A DNA stretch of 64,000 nt, from NCBI RefSeq assembly GCF_036375055.1, contig NZ_DASUSQ010000062.1, positions 25,277 to 89,276 of the forward strand. The letters run 5' to 3'. The notes under the pieces are model-generated. The model ran no database searches. It worked only from the letters and a program-made list of their open reading frames with translations, and was not told where the DNA came from. The first letter of the stretch is position 1, and every line of letters starts with the position of its first letter. The stretch is from Umezawaea sp036375055. Lineage in GTDB: Bacteria; Actinomycetota; Actinomycetes; Mycobacteriales; Pseudonocardiaceae. Shown here in pieces: positions 10,731 through 18,091 of this stretch. The translations under genes were made by a program, and so were the position numbers.

Positions 10731-11686
10731 GATGCTTCCTCCCCTTCGGCGTCGTGTCCGGTGAGCAGGAGGAAGACCTCGTCGAGGGTCGCCCTGCGCA
10801 GCGTCACGTCCTCCGCGTCGATCCCCGCGGCGTGCAGGGCTCGGGTGACGTCGGTCAGCGCGTGCTGCCGGTTGGCCACGGCCGCGCTGACCCGGTTCTC
10901 GGCCGGGGTGGTCTGGAGCTTGCCGCCCGCGGCGCGGGCCATCGCGCCCGCCGCGGCCGGGATCTCGGAGATGCTGCGGACGGTGACGTCGATCCAGTCG
11001 CCGCCGGTGCGGGCCTTGAGCTCGTCCGGCGTGCCGCTGGCGATCTCGCGGCCCCCGTCCATCAGCACGATCTGGTCGGCAAGCTGGTCCGCCTCGTCGA
11101 GGAGCTGGGTGGTGAGCAGCACGGTCGTGCCGCCCAGGGCGAGGGCGCGGACCGCCGACCACATCTCGATGCGGTTGCGGGGGTCCAGGCCCGCGGTCGG
11201 TTCGTCGAGGAACATGACGCTGGGTGCCGTGATGAAACTCGACGCGAGGTCGAGCCTGCGGCGCATACCGCCCGAGTAGTGCTTGACCTGCTTGCTGCCC
11301 GCGGCGGTGAGGCCGAACTGCTCCAGCAGCTCGTCGGCGCGACGCCGCGCGTTGGCCGCGCTCAGGTGGTAGAGCCTGCCCCAGAGCGCGAGGTTCTCGC
11401 GTCCGGTGAGGATGTCGTCGACGGTGGACTGCTGACCGATCATGCCGATGTGGTTGCGGACCTCCGACGCTTGCCGTGCGACGTCGAACCCGTTGACCGT
11501 GGCGCGGCCCCCGTCGGGTCGCATGAGGGTGGACAGGATGCGGAGCACCGTCGTCTTCCCTGCGCCGTTCGGGCCGAGCAGCCCGCACACCGTGCCCGCT
11601 GGGACCGACAGGTCGAATCCGTCCAGTGCGTAGTACCCGCCGAACCGCTTGCGGAGGCCTTCAGCGAAGAGAACAGGTGAGCTCAC
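10727..11686 (-). CDS. ABC exporter ATP-binding protein (DrrA-like), second copy
   Basis: A 319-residue ATPase with Walker A GPNGAGKTT, signature HYSGGMRRRLDLASSF, Walker B MFLDEPTAGLD and a DrrA-type C-terminal domain. The GTG start at 11686 follows a TTTAGGAGG ribosome site. The promoter region is shared with the divergent TetR gene and contains a large dyad that overlaps the -10 region, so the TetR protein is the likely repressor of this exporter. Confidence 0.88.
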   Translation of the reverse strand: MSSPVLFAEGLRKRFGGYYALDGFDLSVPAGTVCGLLGPNGAGKTTVLRILSTLMRPDGGRATVNGFDVARQASEVRNHIGMIGQQSTVDDILTGRENLALWGRLYHLSAANARRRADELLEQFGLTAAGSKQVKHYSGGMRRRLDLASSFITAPSVMFLDEPTAGLDPRNRIEMWSAVRALALGGTTVLLTTQLLDEADQLADQIVLMDGGREIASGTPDELKARTGGDWIDVTVRSISEIPAAAGAMARAAGGKLQTTPAENRVSAAVANRQHALTDVTRALHAAGIDAEDVTLRRATLDEVFLLLTGHDAEGEEAS

Positions 11687-11697
11687 GACAACCTCCT

Positions 11698-11740
11698 AAA
11701 CTGTGTATGTCGTACACCCTGTGTACTGTATAGACAGTTT
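11698..11740. promoter_or_regulatory. 43-bp dyad, probable TetR operator
   Basis: The outer arms are AAACTGT (11698-11704) and ACAGTTT (11734-11740). The centre is a perfect GTACAC-CCT-GTGTAC (11712-11717 / 11721-11726). It lies between divergent exporter and TetR genes and covers the -10 and start region of the exporter promoter. Confidence 0.75.
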
Positions 11741-11756
11741 GGTGCCCCTGTGTCAA
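11727..11756 (-). promoter_or_regulatory. Sigma-A type promoter for the exporter operon
   Basis: On the minus strand, TTGACA (11756-11751), an 18-base spacer and TATACA (11732-11727). The predicted start near 11720 falls inside the dyad. Confidence 0.6.
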
Positions 11757-11773
11757 GGTGGGAGGAGTCGAGG

Positions 11774-12652
11774 GTGGTCCTGGAAGCGGGTGATCCTGAA
11801 CGCAGCGTCGAACTGCTCTGGGGTGAGAAGCCCCAGCCCGGTCGCGGGCCCAAGCCCGCGCTGACCCTGGACGGCGTCGTCGCCGCGGCGATCGAGGTCG
11901 CCGACGAGGAGGGCCTGTCCGCGCTGTCCATGCGGCGGGTCGCGGAGAAGGTCGGCTTCACGACCATGTCCCTGTACCGGTACGTGCCCGGCAAGGCCGA
12001 GCTGCTCGACCTCATGCAGGACGCCGCCGCGGCCGAGATCGTGCTGCCCGACCACGGGCTCGACTGGCGAGCCGGGCTGACGTTCTCCGCGAGGCAGGAC
12101 TGGGAGCTCTACCAGCGGCACCCGTGGATGGTGCAGGTGACGTCCACGCGGAGCGTGCCGGGACCGCACTACATGGCGGAGCTGGAGGCGCGGCTGCGCG
12201 TGCTGGAGGGGACCGGGCTCAGCGGTCGGGAGACCATGGCCGTCGCCAACCTGGTCTCGCAGTACGTCGAGGGCGCCGCCCGGCGGGCCGCGGAGGCGCA
12301 GCAGGCCGAGCGGACCACCGGCGTGAGCATGGAGGAGTGGTGGGGGTCGCGGGTCTCGCTGTGGGGGCACCTCACGGAGGACCGCTACCCGACGCTGGCC
12401 CGCGTGTGGATGTCCGGCGGGTACGACGGGATGGTGGACGACTTCGAGTTCGGGCTGCGGCGGGTCCTCGACGGGATCGAGGTGCTCGTGCGGGGGCGTG
12501 ATGAAACTCCGCGACGTGATGAAACGGTGAGCAGTTGCGTCACGTGCGGGACACCGGTGGAGAAGCCCGCCACCGGCAGGCCCAAGGAGTACTGCTCGCG
12601 CGCCTGCCAGCAGAAGGCGTACCGGGCGAGACAGGCCGGGTCAGGCCAGTAG
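11774..12652 (+). CDS. TetR-family regulator with an added C-terminal four-Cys motif
   Basis: A 292-residue protein from GTG 11774, preceded by GGAGGAG at 11760-11766. The HTH is at about residues 40-85 (LSALSMRRVAEKVGFTTMSL, YRYVPGKAELL) and a TetR_C-type ligand domain follows to about residue 240. Beyond it, the last 38 residues carry Cys255, 258, 274 and 278 (C-x2-C-x15-C-x3-C, KEYCSRACQQKAYRARQ), a likely zinc-binding element that is unusual for TetR. The linker is encoded by an 11-bp direct repeat (12497-12507, 12515-12525). It is divergent from the DrrAB pair and probably represses it. Its stop overlaps the convergent HNH gene by 12 bases. Confidence 0.85.
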   Translation: MVLEAGDPERSVELLWGEKPQPGRGPKPALTLDGVVAAAIEVADEEGLSALSMRRVAEKVGFTTMSLYRYVPGKAELLDLMQDAAAAEIVLPDHGLDWRAGLTFSARQDWELYQRHPWMVQVTSTRSVPGPHYMAELEARLRVLEGTGLSGRETMAVANLVSQYVEGAARRAAEAQQAERTTGVSMEEWWGSRVSLWGHLTEDRYPTLARVWMSGGYDGMVDDFEFGLRRVLDGIEVLVRGRDETPRRDETVSSCVTCGTPVEKPATGRPKEYCSRACQQKAYRARQAGSGQ

Positions 12653-13387
12653 GGCGTCCCGGAGGTCGGCCGTGCGCAGCAGGTCCAGCACCTGCGGGCC
12701 GACGTCCAGGACCCTCTCCGCCGCCGGGTTCAGCGCGAGGCGCAGCATCGACTGGCACACGTCGGCGAACGGCTGCTCCCGGACGGTGACGACCGCCTCG
12801 CGCATACCCGGCTCCGACCCGGCCGCGCGGGCCGCCGCCCACCTCTCCAGGCACATCACCACGACCCGGCGCGCCTGCACGCGGCCCCTGGTCAGCACCG
12901 GCCGGTTCAGCCCGCAGACCTCGATCGTCTCGCGGCCCTTCGCGGTGAGGCCGTGGTAGACCCCGAGCGACGGGGTCAGCAGCAGGTGGTCGAACGGGTC
13001 CTCGGTCGTGGGGTCGATCAGCAGCGCCGCGCCCAGCGCGTCCACCGGGAACCGGTCCCGCTTCAGGTTGCTGTTGCAGGTCGAGCAGGCGAGCAGGTGG
13101 TTGAGCCAGTCGAACGCGCGCAGCGGGTTGCCCGCCAGCGGCTCGAAGTGGTCGATGTCCGTGCCCTGGCTGTCCCCGCAGTACATGCACCGCTCGTGTC
13201 CGGGCGCCATGTCCGCCAGCACCCGGCGCAGGGGCGGGTGGACGACCTCCCGCACGCCCCTGCGCCGCCACAGCGCGCGAGCGGCGGCGGCGCGCTCCTC
13301 CCGGTGGGCGGACCCGACCTCGGCGGTCAACTCGTCCAGGCGGTCGGCGACGTCGTGCGGGAGCGGTAATCGGGTGATCGGGATCAT
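12641..13387 (-). CDS. ptuB: HNH endonuclease, PtuB-like (Septu defence effector)
   Basis: A 248-residue nuclease. Two Cys pairs frame the HNH fold: C67-x2-C70 (CMYCG) and C101-x2-C104 (CSTCNSNLKRDRFP). The catalytic block is DIDHFEP (77-83) with N96-H97. Downstream blocks IDPTTEDPFDHL (124-135) and IEVCGLNRPVL (155-165) match the PtuB/retron-type HNH family (TIGR02646-like). The ATG overlaps the stop of the ATPase gene by 4 bases. In Septu systems the ATPase and this nuclease form a complex that cleaves DNA or RNA on phage infection. The 3' end overlaps the convergent TetR gene. Confidence 0.85.
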   Translation of the reverse strand: MIPITRLPLPHDVADRLDELTAEVGSAHREERAAAARALWRRRGVREVVHPPLRRVLADMAPGHERCMYCGDSQGTDIDHFEPLAGNPLRAFDWLNHLLACSTCNSNLKRDRFPVDALGAALLIDPTTEDPFDHLLLTPSLGVYHGLTAKGRETIEVCGLNRPVLTRGRVQARRVVVMCLERWAAARAAGSEPGMREAVVTVREQPFADVCQSMLRLALNPAAERVLDVGPQVLDLLRTADLRDALLA

Positions 13388-14694
13388 GCGTCGGGGAGGT
13401 GGAGCCGTGCCTCGACCTCGCCGCCGCGCGCCACCGGCGAGCTGGTGAGCAGGGTCTTCAGCTCGTCGTACCGCCGCGACTGCTCGTCCGTCGCGGTCCC
13501 CAGGATCACCGCTGTCTCCAGGCCCACGAGTTCCGCGCGGAGCCGGTCCGCCTCCCGCGAGTACGGCGAGTCCAGGCCGAACAGCTCCGAGAGCACCGCG
13601 TCGTCACCGCTGCCGAACACCACGCGCTCGTACAGGTCCTGCTCGACGACCCTGGGCGGCTCGTCGTCGGTCGGGCCCGGCAGGCGGATCAGGCCGCCGG
13701 GGTCGGCGGCCTGGCAGATGTACGGGCTGTGCGTCGTCACGATGAACTGCATGTTGGGGAAGTGCGCCTTCAGCCAGCCGCCGATGCGCTGCTGCCACGA
13801 CACGTGCAGGTGCGCGTCGACCTCGTCGATGATCACCACGCCGGGGGCCGTCACGGCGAGGCCGTCGACCCGCAGGGTGCCGTAGGTCTGGTGGACCTGC
13901 TTGAGCAGGTCCACGACCAGCGCGACCACCGTGCGGTAGCCGTCGCTCATCTCCCGCAGCGGGAACCGGTGGTCGCCGACGACGATCCAGAGGCCCTCGG
14001 AGTCGACGTGGTCGATCTGGTAGTGGTCCGGCAGCAGCCCGTCGGCGAGCAGCGCCAGCGCCGTCAGCTTCAGCTCCTCAGCCCCGTCCTGGCCTTCGAG
14101 CGCCCGCAGGTGCTGCCTGATCAGCCAGCTCACGCCCTCCGCGAGGGAGGCGTCCTCCTGGAAGAGGGTCGCGAGGCGGGCCACCGGGCCCGGCCGGACC
14201 ATCAGGCGCTGGACGTCTCCCGCACCGCCCGTCAGCCGCCGGAACGGGCCGTAGGCCGCGCAGAACCACCCGTTCGGGTTGCGCTCCCACGGGCCGTCCA
14301 GCACCGAGGTGTCGTGGTGGGCGGGCGCCAGGTCAGGCTGGCTGCCGGTGAACCGGTCGGCGTCGGCGGGCGCCGTCCAGCGCAGCACGGCCTGGAGCGG
14401 GAAGCCGCTGTAGAGGGAGTCGGTCAACCGGTCGGCCCGCGCGTCGCGGGTGAGCAGCACCTCCGCGTCGGCCGACGGACTGCCGGTGGAGATCCAGTTC
14501 TCGAAGTCGGAGACCAGCGTGTTCGCGACGGTGGGCCCGCTGATCGCCAGGGCCATGGCGCGCAGGAGGGTGGTCTTGCCGGAGCCGTTGCGGCCCGCGA
14601 CCACGGTCCAGCCGGGAGCGGTCAGCGTGAGGTCGACCTCGCGGGCGCCGTGGAACCCCTTGATGTTCCGCAGCCTGACCTGCGCGATGTGCAT
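13384..14694 (-). CDS. ptuA: AAA/ABC-type ATPase, PtuA-like (Septu defence)
   Basis: A 436-residue SMC/ABC-like ATPase. Walker A GRNGSGKT (34-41), a C-loop-like MSDGYRT (249-255), Walker B VVIIDEVDAHLH (286-297) and the switch His in VTTHSP (319-324) are present. The block YGPFRRLTGG (148-157) is typical of AAA_21-type defence ATPases. It sits first in a two-gene operon with the HNH nuclease. GAGAGG lies 2 bases before the ATG. TAGAGT at 14736-14731 may be the -10. No reverse transcriptase or TOPRIM domain is present, so retron and OLD-type systems are less likely. Confidence 0.85.
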   Translation of the reverse strand: MHIAQVRLRNIKGFHGAREVDLTLTAPGWTVVAGRNGSGKTTLLRAMALAISGPTVANTLVSDFENWISTGSPSADAEVLLTRDARADRLTDSLYSGFPLQAVLRWTAPADADRFTGSQPDLAPAHHDTSVLDGPWERNPNGWFCAAYGPFRRLTGGAGDVQRLMVRPGPVARLATLFQEDASLAEGVSWLIRQHLRALEGQDGAEELKLTALALLADGLLPDHYQIDHVDSEGLWIVVGDHRFPLREMSDGYRTVVALVVDLLKQVHQTYGTLRVDGLAVTAPGVVIIDEVDAHLHVSWQQRIGGWLKAHFPNMQFIVTTHSPYICQAADPGGLIRLPGPTDDEPPRVVEQDLYERVVFGSGDDAVLSELFGLDSPYSREADRLRAELVGLETAVILGTATDEQSRRYDELKTLLTSSPVARGGEVEARLHLPDA

Positions 14695-14792
14695 GACCTC
14701 TCCGGGACGTCGACGAGTCGGTTCCCGGTGACTCTAGTGCGGTGACCGCACCGGTAGCGGGTGCTCGCGGGGTGCCGGGTCCGGAACGGGCA

Positions 14793-14828
14793 CGGCAGGC
14801 CCCCGTCTCGGGGAACGGGGGCCTGCCG
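14793..14828 (-). terminator. Terminator after the semialdehyde dehydrogenase gene
   Basis: Perfect 14-base arms CGGCAGGCCCCCGT (14793-14806) and its complement (14815-14828), 8-base loop, 6 bases past the stop at 14835. Confidence 0.7.
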
Positions 14829-14834
14829 GCGCTC

Positions 14835-16340
14835 CTAGTGGGTGCCGAGCACGCCGTCGACCCGGCGGGGGATGCCCAGCGGGTTGGCGTCCTTCAGCTC
14901 GGCGGGCAGCAGTTCGTCCGGCCAGGACTGGTAGGTCACCGGCGCGATCCAGCGGCGGATCGACGTCGCGCCCACCGAGGTGTGCAGCGGGTTGGTCGTC
15001 GACGGCCACGGGCCGCCGTGGTGCATGGCCCACGCCACCGCGACGCCGGTCGGCCAGCCGTTGAAGACCAGGCGGCCCGCCACGCGGCGGAGCACCTCGG
15101 CGATCCGGCCCGCCAGCTCGTGCTCGGACGGGTCGGCGTGCACGGTGCCCGTGAGGGTGCCCGGCAGCTTCGGCAGCACGGCCAGCAGCTCGGCCGGGTC
15201 GTCGTAGGTCACGACGACGCCCGCGGGGCCGAAGTGCTCCTCGGTCAGCTTCTCCAGGTTGTCCGCGAACGCCGCCAGCGGGACGCTGAACAGCCGGGGC
15301 GCGACGCTCCAGCCGTCGGCGGGCTGGTCGCCGGTCGACACGTCGGTCACGAGGTCGCCCGCGGCCAGCGCGTCGGTGCCCGACCGGTAGGAGTCGCACA
15401 TGCGCTCGTTCAGCATCGGCCCGCCGTGGCTGGCGGCCACGGCGTCACCCAGGAACGGCACCAGCGAGGCGGGCGCGAACAGCAGTCCGGGGTTGGTGCA
15501 GAACTGGCCCACGCCCATGGTGAGCGACTGCGCGAACGCGGTCGCCAGCTCCTCGGGCCGCGCGGCGGCGGCGTCCGGCAGCACGACCGCCGGGTTGACG
15601 CTGCCCAGCTCGCCGTAGAACGGGATCGGGTCGGGGCGGCCCTGGGCGATGTCGAACAGCGCGCGCCCACCGCCGGTCGAGCCGGTGAAGCCGACCGCGC
15701 GGACGGTCGGGTGCTGGATCAGCGCCACACCGGCGTGGGTGCCGTAGACGATGCCGAACAGGCCCTCGGGAGCGCCCGCCGCGGCCAGCGCCGCCGTCAC
15801 GATCCGCGCGGTCTCGCGCGAGGTGCCGGGGTGGGCCGAGTGGGCCTTCACCACGACCGCGCAGCCGGCCGCGAGCGCGGACGCGGTGTCGCCGCCCGCG
15901 ACCGAGAACGCGAACGGGAAGTTCGACGCGGAGAACACCGCCACCGTCCCGAGTGGACGGAGTACGCGGCGCAGGTTCGGGCGCGGCGGGATGATGTCCG
16001 GGTTGGGCGAGTCGATGGTCGCCTCGACGTAGCTGCCCTCGCGGAGCACCTCGCCGAACAGGCGGAGCTGGTTGGTGGTGCGCTTCAGCTCGGTGGTCAG
16101 GCGGGGCACGCCCAGCGCGGTCTCGCCGTCGGCGGTCGCGATCAGCAGCTCCGACCCGGCGTCCAGCGCGTCGGCGACGGCCTCCAGCACCACCGCCCGC
16201 TCGGTCGCCGGGGTGACCGACCAGACCTCGAACGCGGCGGCGGCGGCCGTCGCGACGGCGTCCACCCCGCTGTCCGCCGTCTTGGCCACGGGCTCGCCGA
16301 TCGGCTCGCCGGTCCGGGGGTTGTAGCCCTGCACGATCAC
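14835..16340 (-). CDS. 2,5-dioxovalerate (2-oxoglutarate semialdehyde) dehydrogenase
   Basis: A 501-residue aldehyde dehydrogenase. Asn140 (SASNFPFAF), Glu244 (GELGSVNP) and Cys281 (GVGQFCTNPG) are the expected catalytic residues; the GELGSVNP and QFCTNPG blocks are typical of 2-oxoglutarate-semialdehyde dehydrogenases. It would oxidise the KdgD product to 2-oxoglutarate with NAD(P). The GTG at 16340 follows GGAGG and overlaps the stop of the uronate dehydrogenase gene (GTGA), giving an iclR-udh-dehydrogenase operon divergent from the transport and dehydratase genes. Confidence 0.9.
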   Translation of the reverse strand: MIVQGYNPRTGEPIGEPVAKTADSGVDAVATAAAAAFEVWSVTPATERAVVLEAVADALDAGSELLIATADGETALGVPRLTTELKRTTNQLRLFGEVLREGSYVEATIDSPNPDIIPPRPNLRRVLRPLGTVAVFSASNFPFAFSVAGGDTASALAAGCAVVVKAHSAHPGTSRETARIVTAALAAAGAPEGLFGIVYGTHAGVALIQHPTVRAVGFTGSTGGGRALFDIAQGRPDPIPFYGELGSVNPAVVLPDAAAARPEELATAFAQSLTMGVGQFCTNPGLLFAPASLVPFLGDAVAASHGGPMLNERMCDSYRSGTDALAAGDLVTDVSTGDQPADGWSVAPRLFSVPLAAFADNLEKLTEEHFGPAGVVVTYDDPAELLAVLPKLPGTLTGTVHADPSEHELAGRIAEVLRRVAGRLVFNGWPTGVAVAWAMHHGGPWPSTTNPLHTSVGATSIRRWIAPVTYQSWPDELLPAELKDANPLGIPRRVDGVLGTH

Positions 16341-17149
16341 TGACCTGCCTCCTTCACCGCGGTGTCGAAATCGGGGCCGCACCAGGCGCCGCCGAGGTAC
16401 TGCTGCGCCGGGGAACCGGGGTCCGGGGCGTCCACCTCGGACGCGAACGCCTCGGCGTCGTCCTTCGACTCGTAGCCCAGCGCGTACGCCTCGTCGAGCG
16501 AGAACCAGCGCCGGGTGTTGTCCGAGACGCCCCACACGACCCGGAAGCCGGGGCTCGGCGCGGCGATGCACGCCTCGAACAGGCGGGCGGCGTCGTCGGG
16601 GGAGAGCCACGTCGCGAGCATCCGCGCGTCCTTGGGCCTCTCGAAGCACGAGCCGATGCGGATGGCGACGACGTCCATCCCGTACCGGTTGGCGTAGAGG
16701 CTGCCCAGCGCCTCCAGCGCGACCTTGCTGACGCCGTAGTAGGTGTCCGGCCTGGGGAACAGGTAGTCGTCGGCGTTGCCGTCGGCGCGCTCCACGTACC
16801 CGACGGCGTGGTTGGAGCTGGCCAGCAGCACGCGCTTCACACCCTGCCTGCGGGCGGCCTCCAGCACGACCTGCGTGCCGTTGATGTTCACGTCGAGGAT
16901 CTGCGCCCACGGCCGTTCCAGGCTGTGCCCGCCGAGGTGGATCACGGCGTCCACACCGGACATCGCCGCCTCCATCGCGGCCAGGTCGGTCACCGACGCC
17001 TGGACGAGCTCGACGTTCTCGCCGTCGCCCGCCGCCGGGATCTCGGCGATGTCCAGCAGGCGCAGGACGCGGTCGCCCACGGCGAGCCGGGGGCGCATGA
17101 GCGTGCCCAGCCCACCGGCGGCGCCGGTGATCAGGATTCGTGCGGTCAC
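16337..17149 (-). CDS. udh: Uronate dehydrogenase
   Basis: A 270-residue extended short-chain dehydrogenase. Rossmann motif GAAGGLG (9-15) and catalytic YxxxK (Tyr138, Lys142) with ASSNH (110-114) and a C-terminal region that includes RIGSCFERP and RMLATWLSPDD. These features match bacterial uronate dehydrogenases, which oxidise D-galacturonate or D-glucuronate to the aldarolactone with NAD. The start has GGAGGGG upstream, 34 bases after the iclR stop. The lactone must be opened before the next enzyme; no lactonase is recognised nearby. Confidence 0.9.
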   Translation of the reverse strand: MTARILITGAAGGLGTLMRPRLAVGDRVLRLLDIAEIPAAGDGENVELVQASVTDLAAMEAAMSGVDAVIHLGGHSLERPWAQILDVNINGTQVVLEAARRQGVKRVLLASSNHAVGYVERADGNADDYLFPRPDTYYGVSKVALEALGSLYANRYGMDVVAIRIGSCFERPKDARMLATWLSPDDAARLFEACIAAPSPGFRVVWGVSDNTRRWFSLDEAYALGYESKDDAEAFASEVDAPDPGSPAQQYLGGAWCGPDFDTAVKEAGQ

Positions 17150-17183
17150 GGGTCGGACCCCTCCGGGTGTGCGTGGTGGACGG

Positions 17184-17966
17184 TCAGCGGCCGAACTGCC
17201 GGAGCAGCTCGGTGATGGTGCGGGCGGCGTCGAGCAGCGCGCCGATGACCTGGCGCTCGTGGTCCTCGTCGAGCCTGCCCAGCGGGACCGAGCAGCTCAT
17301 GGCGTCGAGCACCGGGTTGCGGTAGGGCAGCGCGACGGCGAAGCAGCCGAGGCCGGGGGTGTTCTCCTCGCGCTCGTGGGCGTAGCCCAGGGCGCGGAAG
17401 CCCGCGAGCTGCGCGTGCAGCGGGCCGCGCTCGACCACGGTGTTCGGCGTGAGCGGCTTCAGCTCCTCCGGCAGCAGCGCGTCGACCTCCTGCGGGGTGC
17501 GGGTCGACAGCACCGCCTTGCCCAGCGAGGTGGAGTGCGCGGGCAGCCTGCGGCCGACCCTGGAGACGACCCGCAGGTGGTGCTCGGACTCGCGGCTGGC
17601 GAGGTAGACCACGTCGGCGCCGTCGAGGCGCGCGAGGTGGACCGTCTCGTTGACGGTCTGCCTGACCTGCTCCATGACGCGGATCGCGGCCCGCACCACG
17701 GGGTCGTGGTCGAGGTAGGACGTGCCGACCAGCAGGGCGCGCACGCCGATGCCGTAGGTGCCGCGGTCCGGTTCGACCTCCACCCAGCCGCGGTTCACCA
17801 GCGTCTGCAACAGCATGTACAGGCTCGACTTGGGATAGCTGAGCTCGCGGTGCAGCTCGGTGAGGGTGAGACGGCGGTCGGAAGCCGAGAGGACTTCCAG
17901 CAGCTCGACGGTCCGGTCGGCGGATTTCACCGCCCCCGGACGGGTGGGCGAAGCGGCCTCGGTCAC
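17184..17966 (-). CDS. IclR-family regulator of the uronate genes
   Basis: A 260-residue regulator from GTG 17966, with GGAGGA 4 bases upstream (17976-17971). Winged HTH at about residues 14-75 (LTLTELHRELSYPKSSLYML) and an IclR effector domain after it (RLPAHSTSLGKAVLS; LGCFAVALPYR). It is the first gene of the minus-strand operon and divergent from the ABC importer, so it likely controls both arms in response to a uronate or a pathway intermediate. Confidence 0.88.
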   Translation of the reverse strand: MTEAASPTRPGAVKSADRTVELLEVLSASDRRLTLTELHRELSYPKSSLYMLLQTLVNRGWVEVEPDRGTYGIGVRALLVGTSYLDHDPVVRAAIRVMEQVRQTVNETVHLARLDGADVVYLASRESEHHLRVVSRVGRRLPAHSTSLGKAVLSTRTPQEVDALLPEELKPLTPNTVVERGPLHAQLAGFRALGYAHEREENTPGLGCFAVALPYRNPVLDAMSCSVPLGRLDEDHERQVIGALLDAARTITELLRQFGR

Positions 17967-18001
17967 CAGGTCCTCCAGGGAAACATTCCGGCAACACGCT
18001 C

Positions 18002-18031
18002 TTGACACGTTGCTGTGCTGATTCTTACAGT
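18002..18031 (+). promoter_or_regulatory. Sigma-A type promoter for the uronate importer operon
   Basis: TTGACA (18002-18007), 18-base spacer, TACAGT (18026-18031). The predicted start near 18038 is about 55 bases before the ATG at 18092. Confidence 0.6.
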
Positions 18032-18041
18032 CCGGCATCAG

Positions 18042-18076
18042 GTTCACAAGTACGACTGCGTTTCATGGATGTGAAC
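18042..18076. promoter_or_regulatory. Inverted repeat in the divergent region, candidate IclR operator
   Basis: GTTCACA (18042-18048) and TGTGAAC (18070-18076), perfect 7-base arms 21 bases apart, just downstream of the predicted transcription start of the importer operon. Confidence 0.45.
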
Positions 18077-18091
18077 AACTTGGAGGGTGAG

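Noticed and set aside
13384..14694. Retron or OLD/Gabija-type reading of the ATPase-HNH pair
   Set aside because: No reverse transcriptase, no TOPRIM domain and no helicase partner; the HNH partner fits Septu better.
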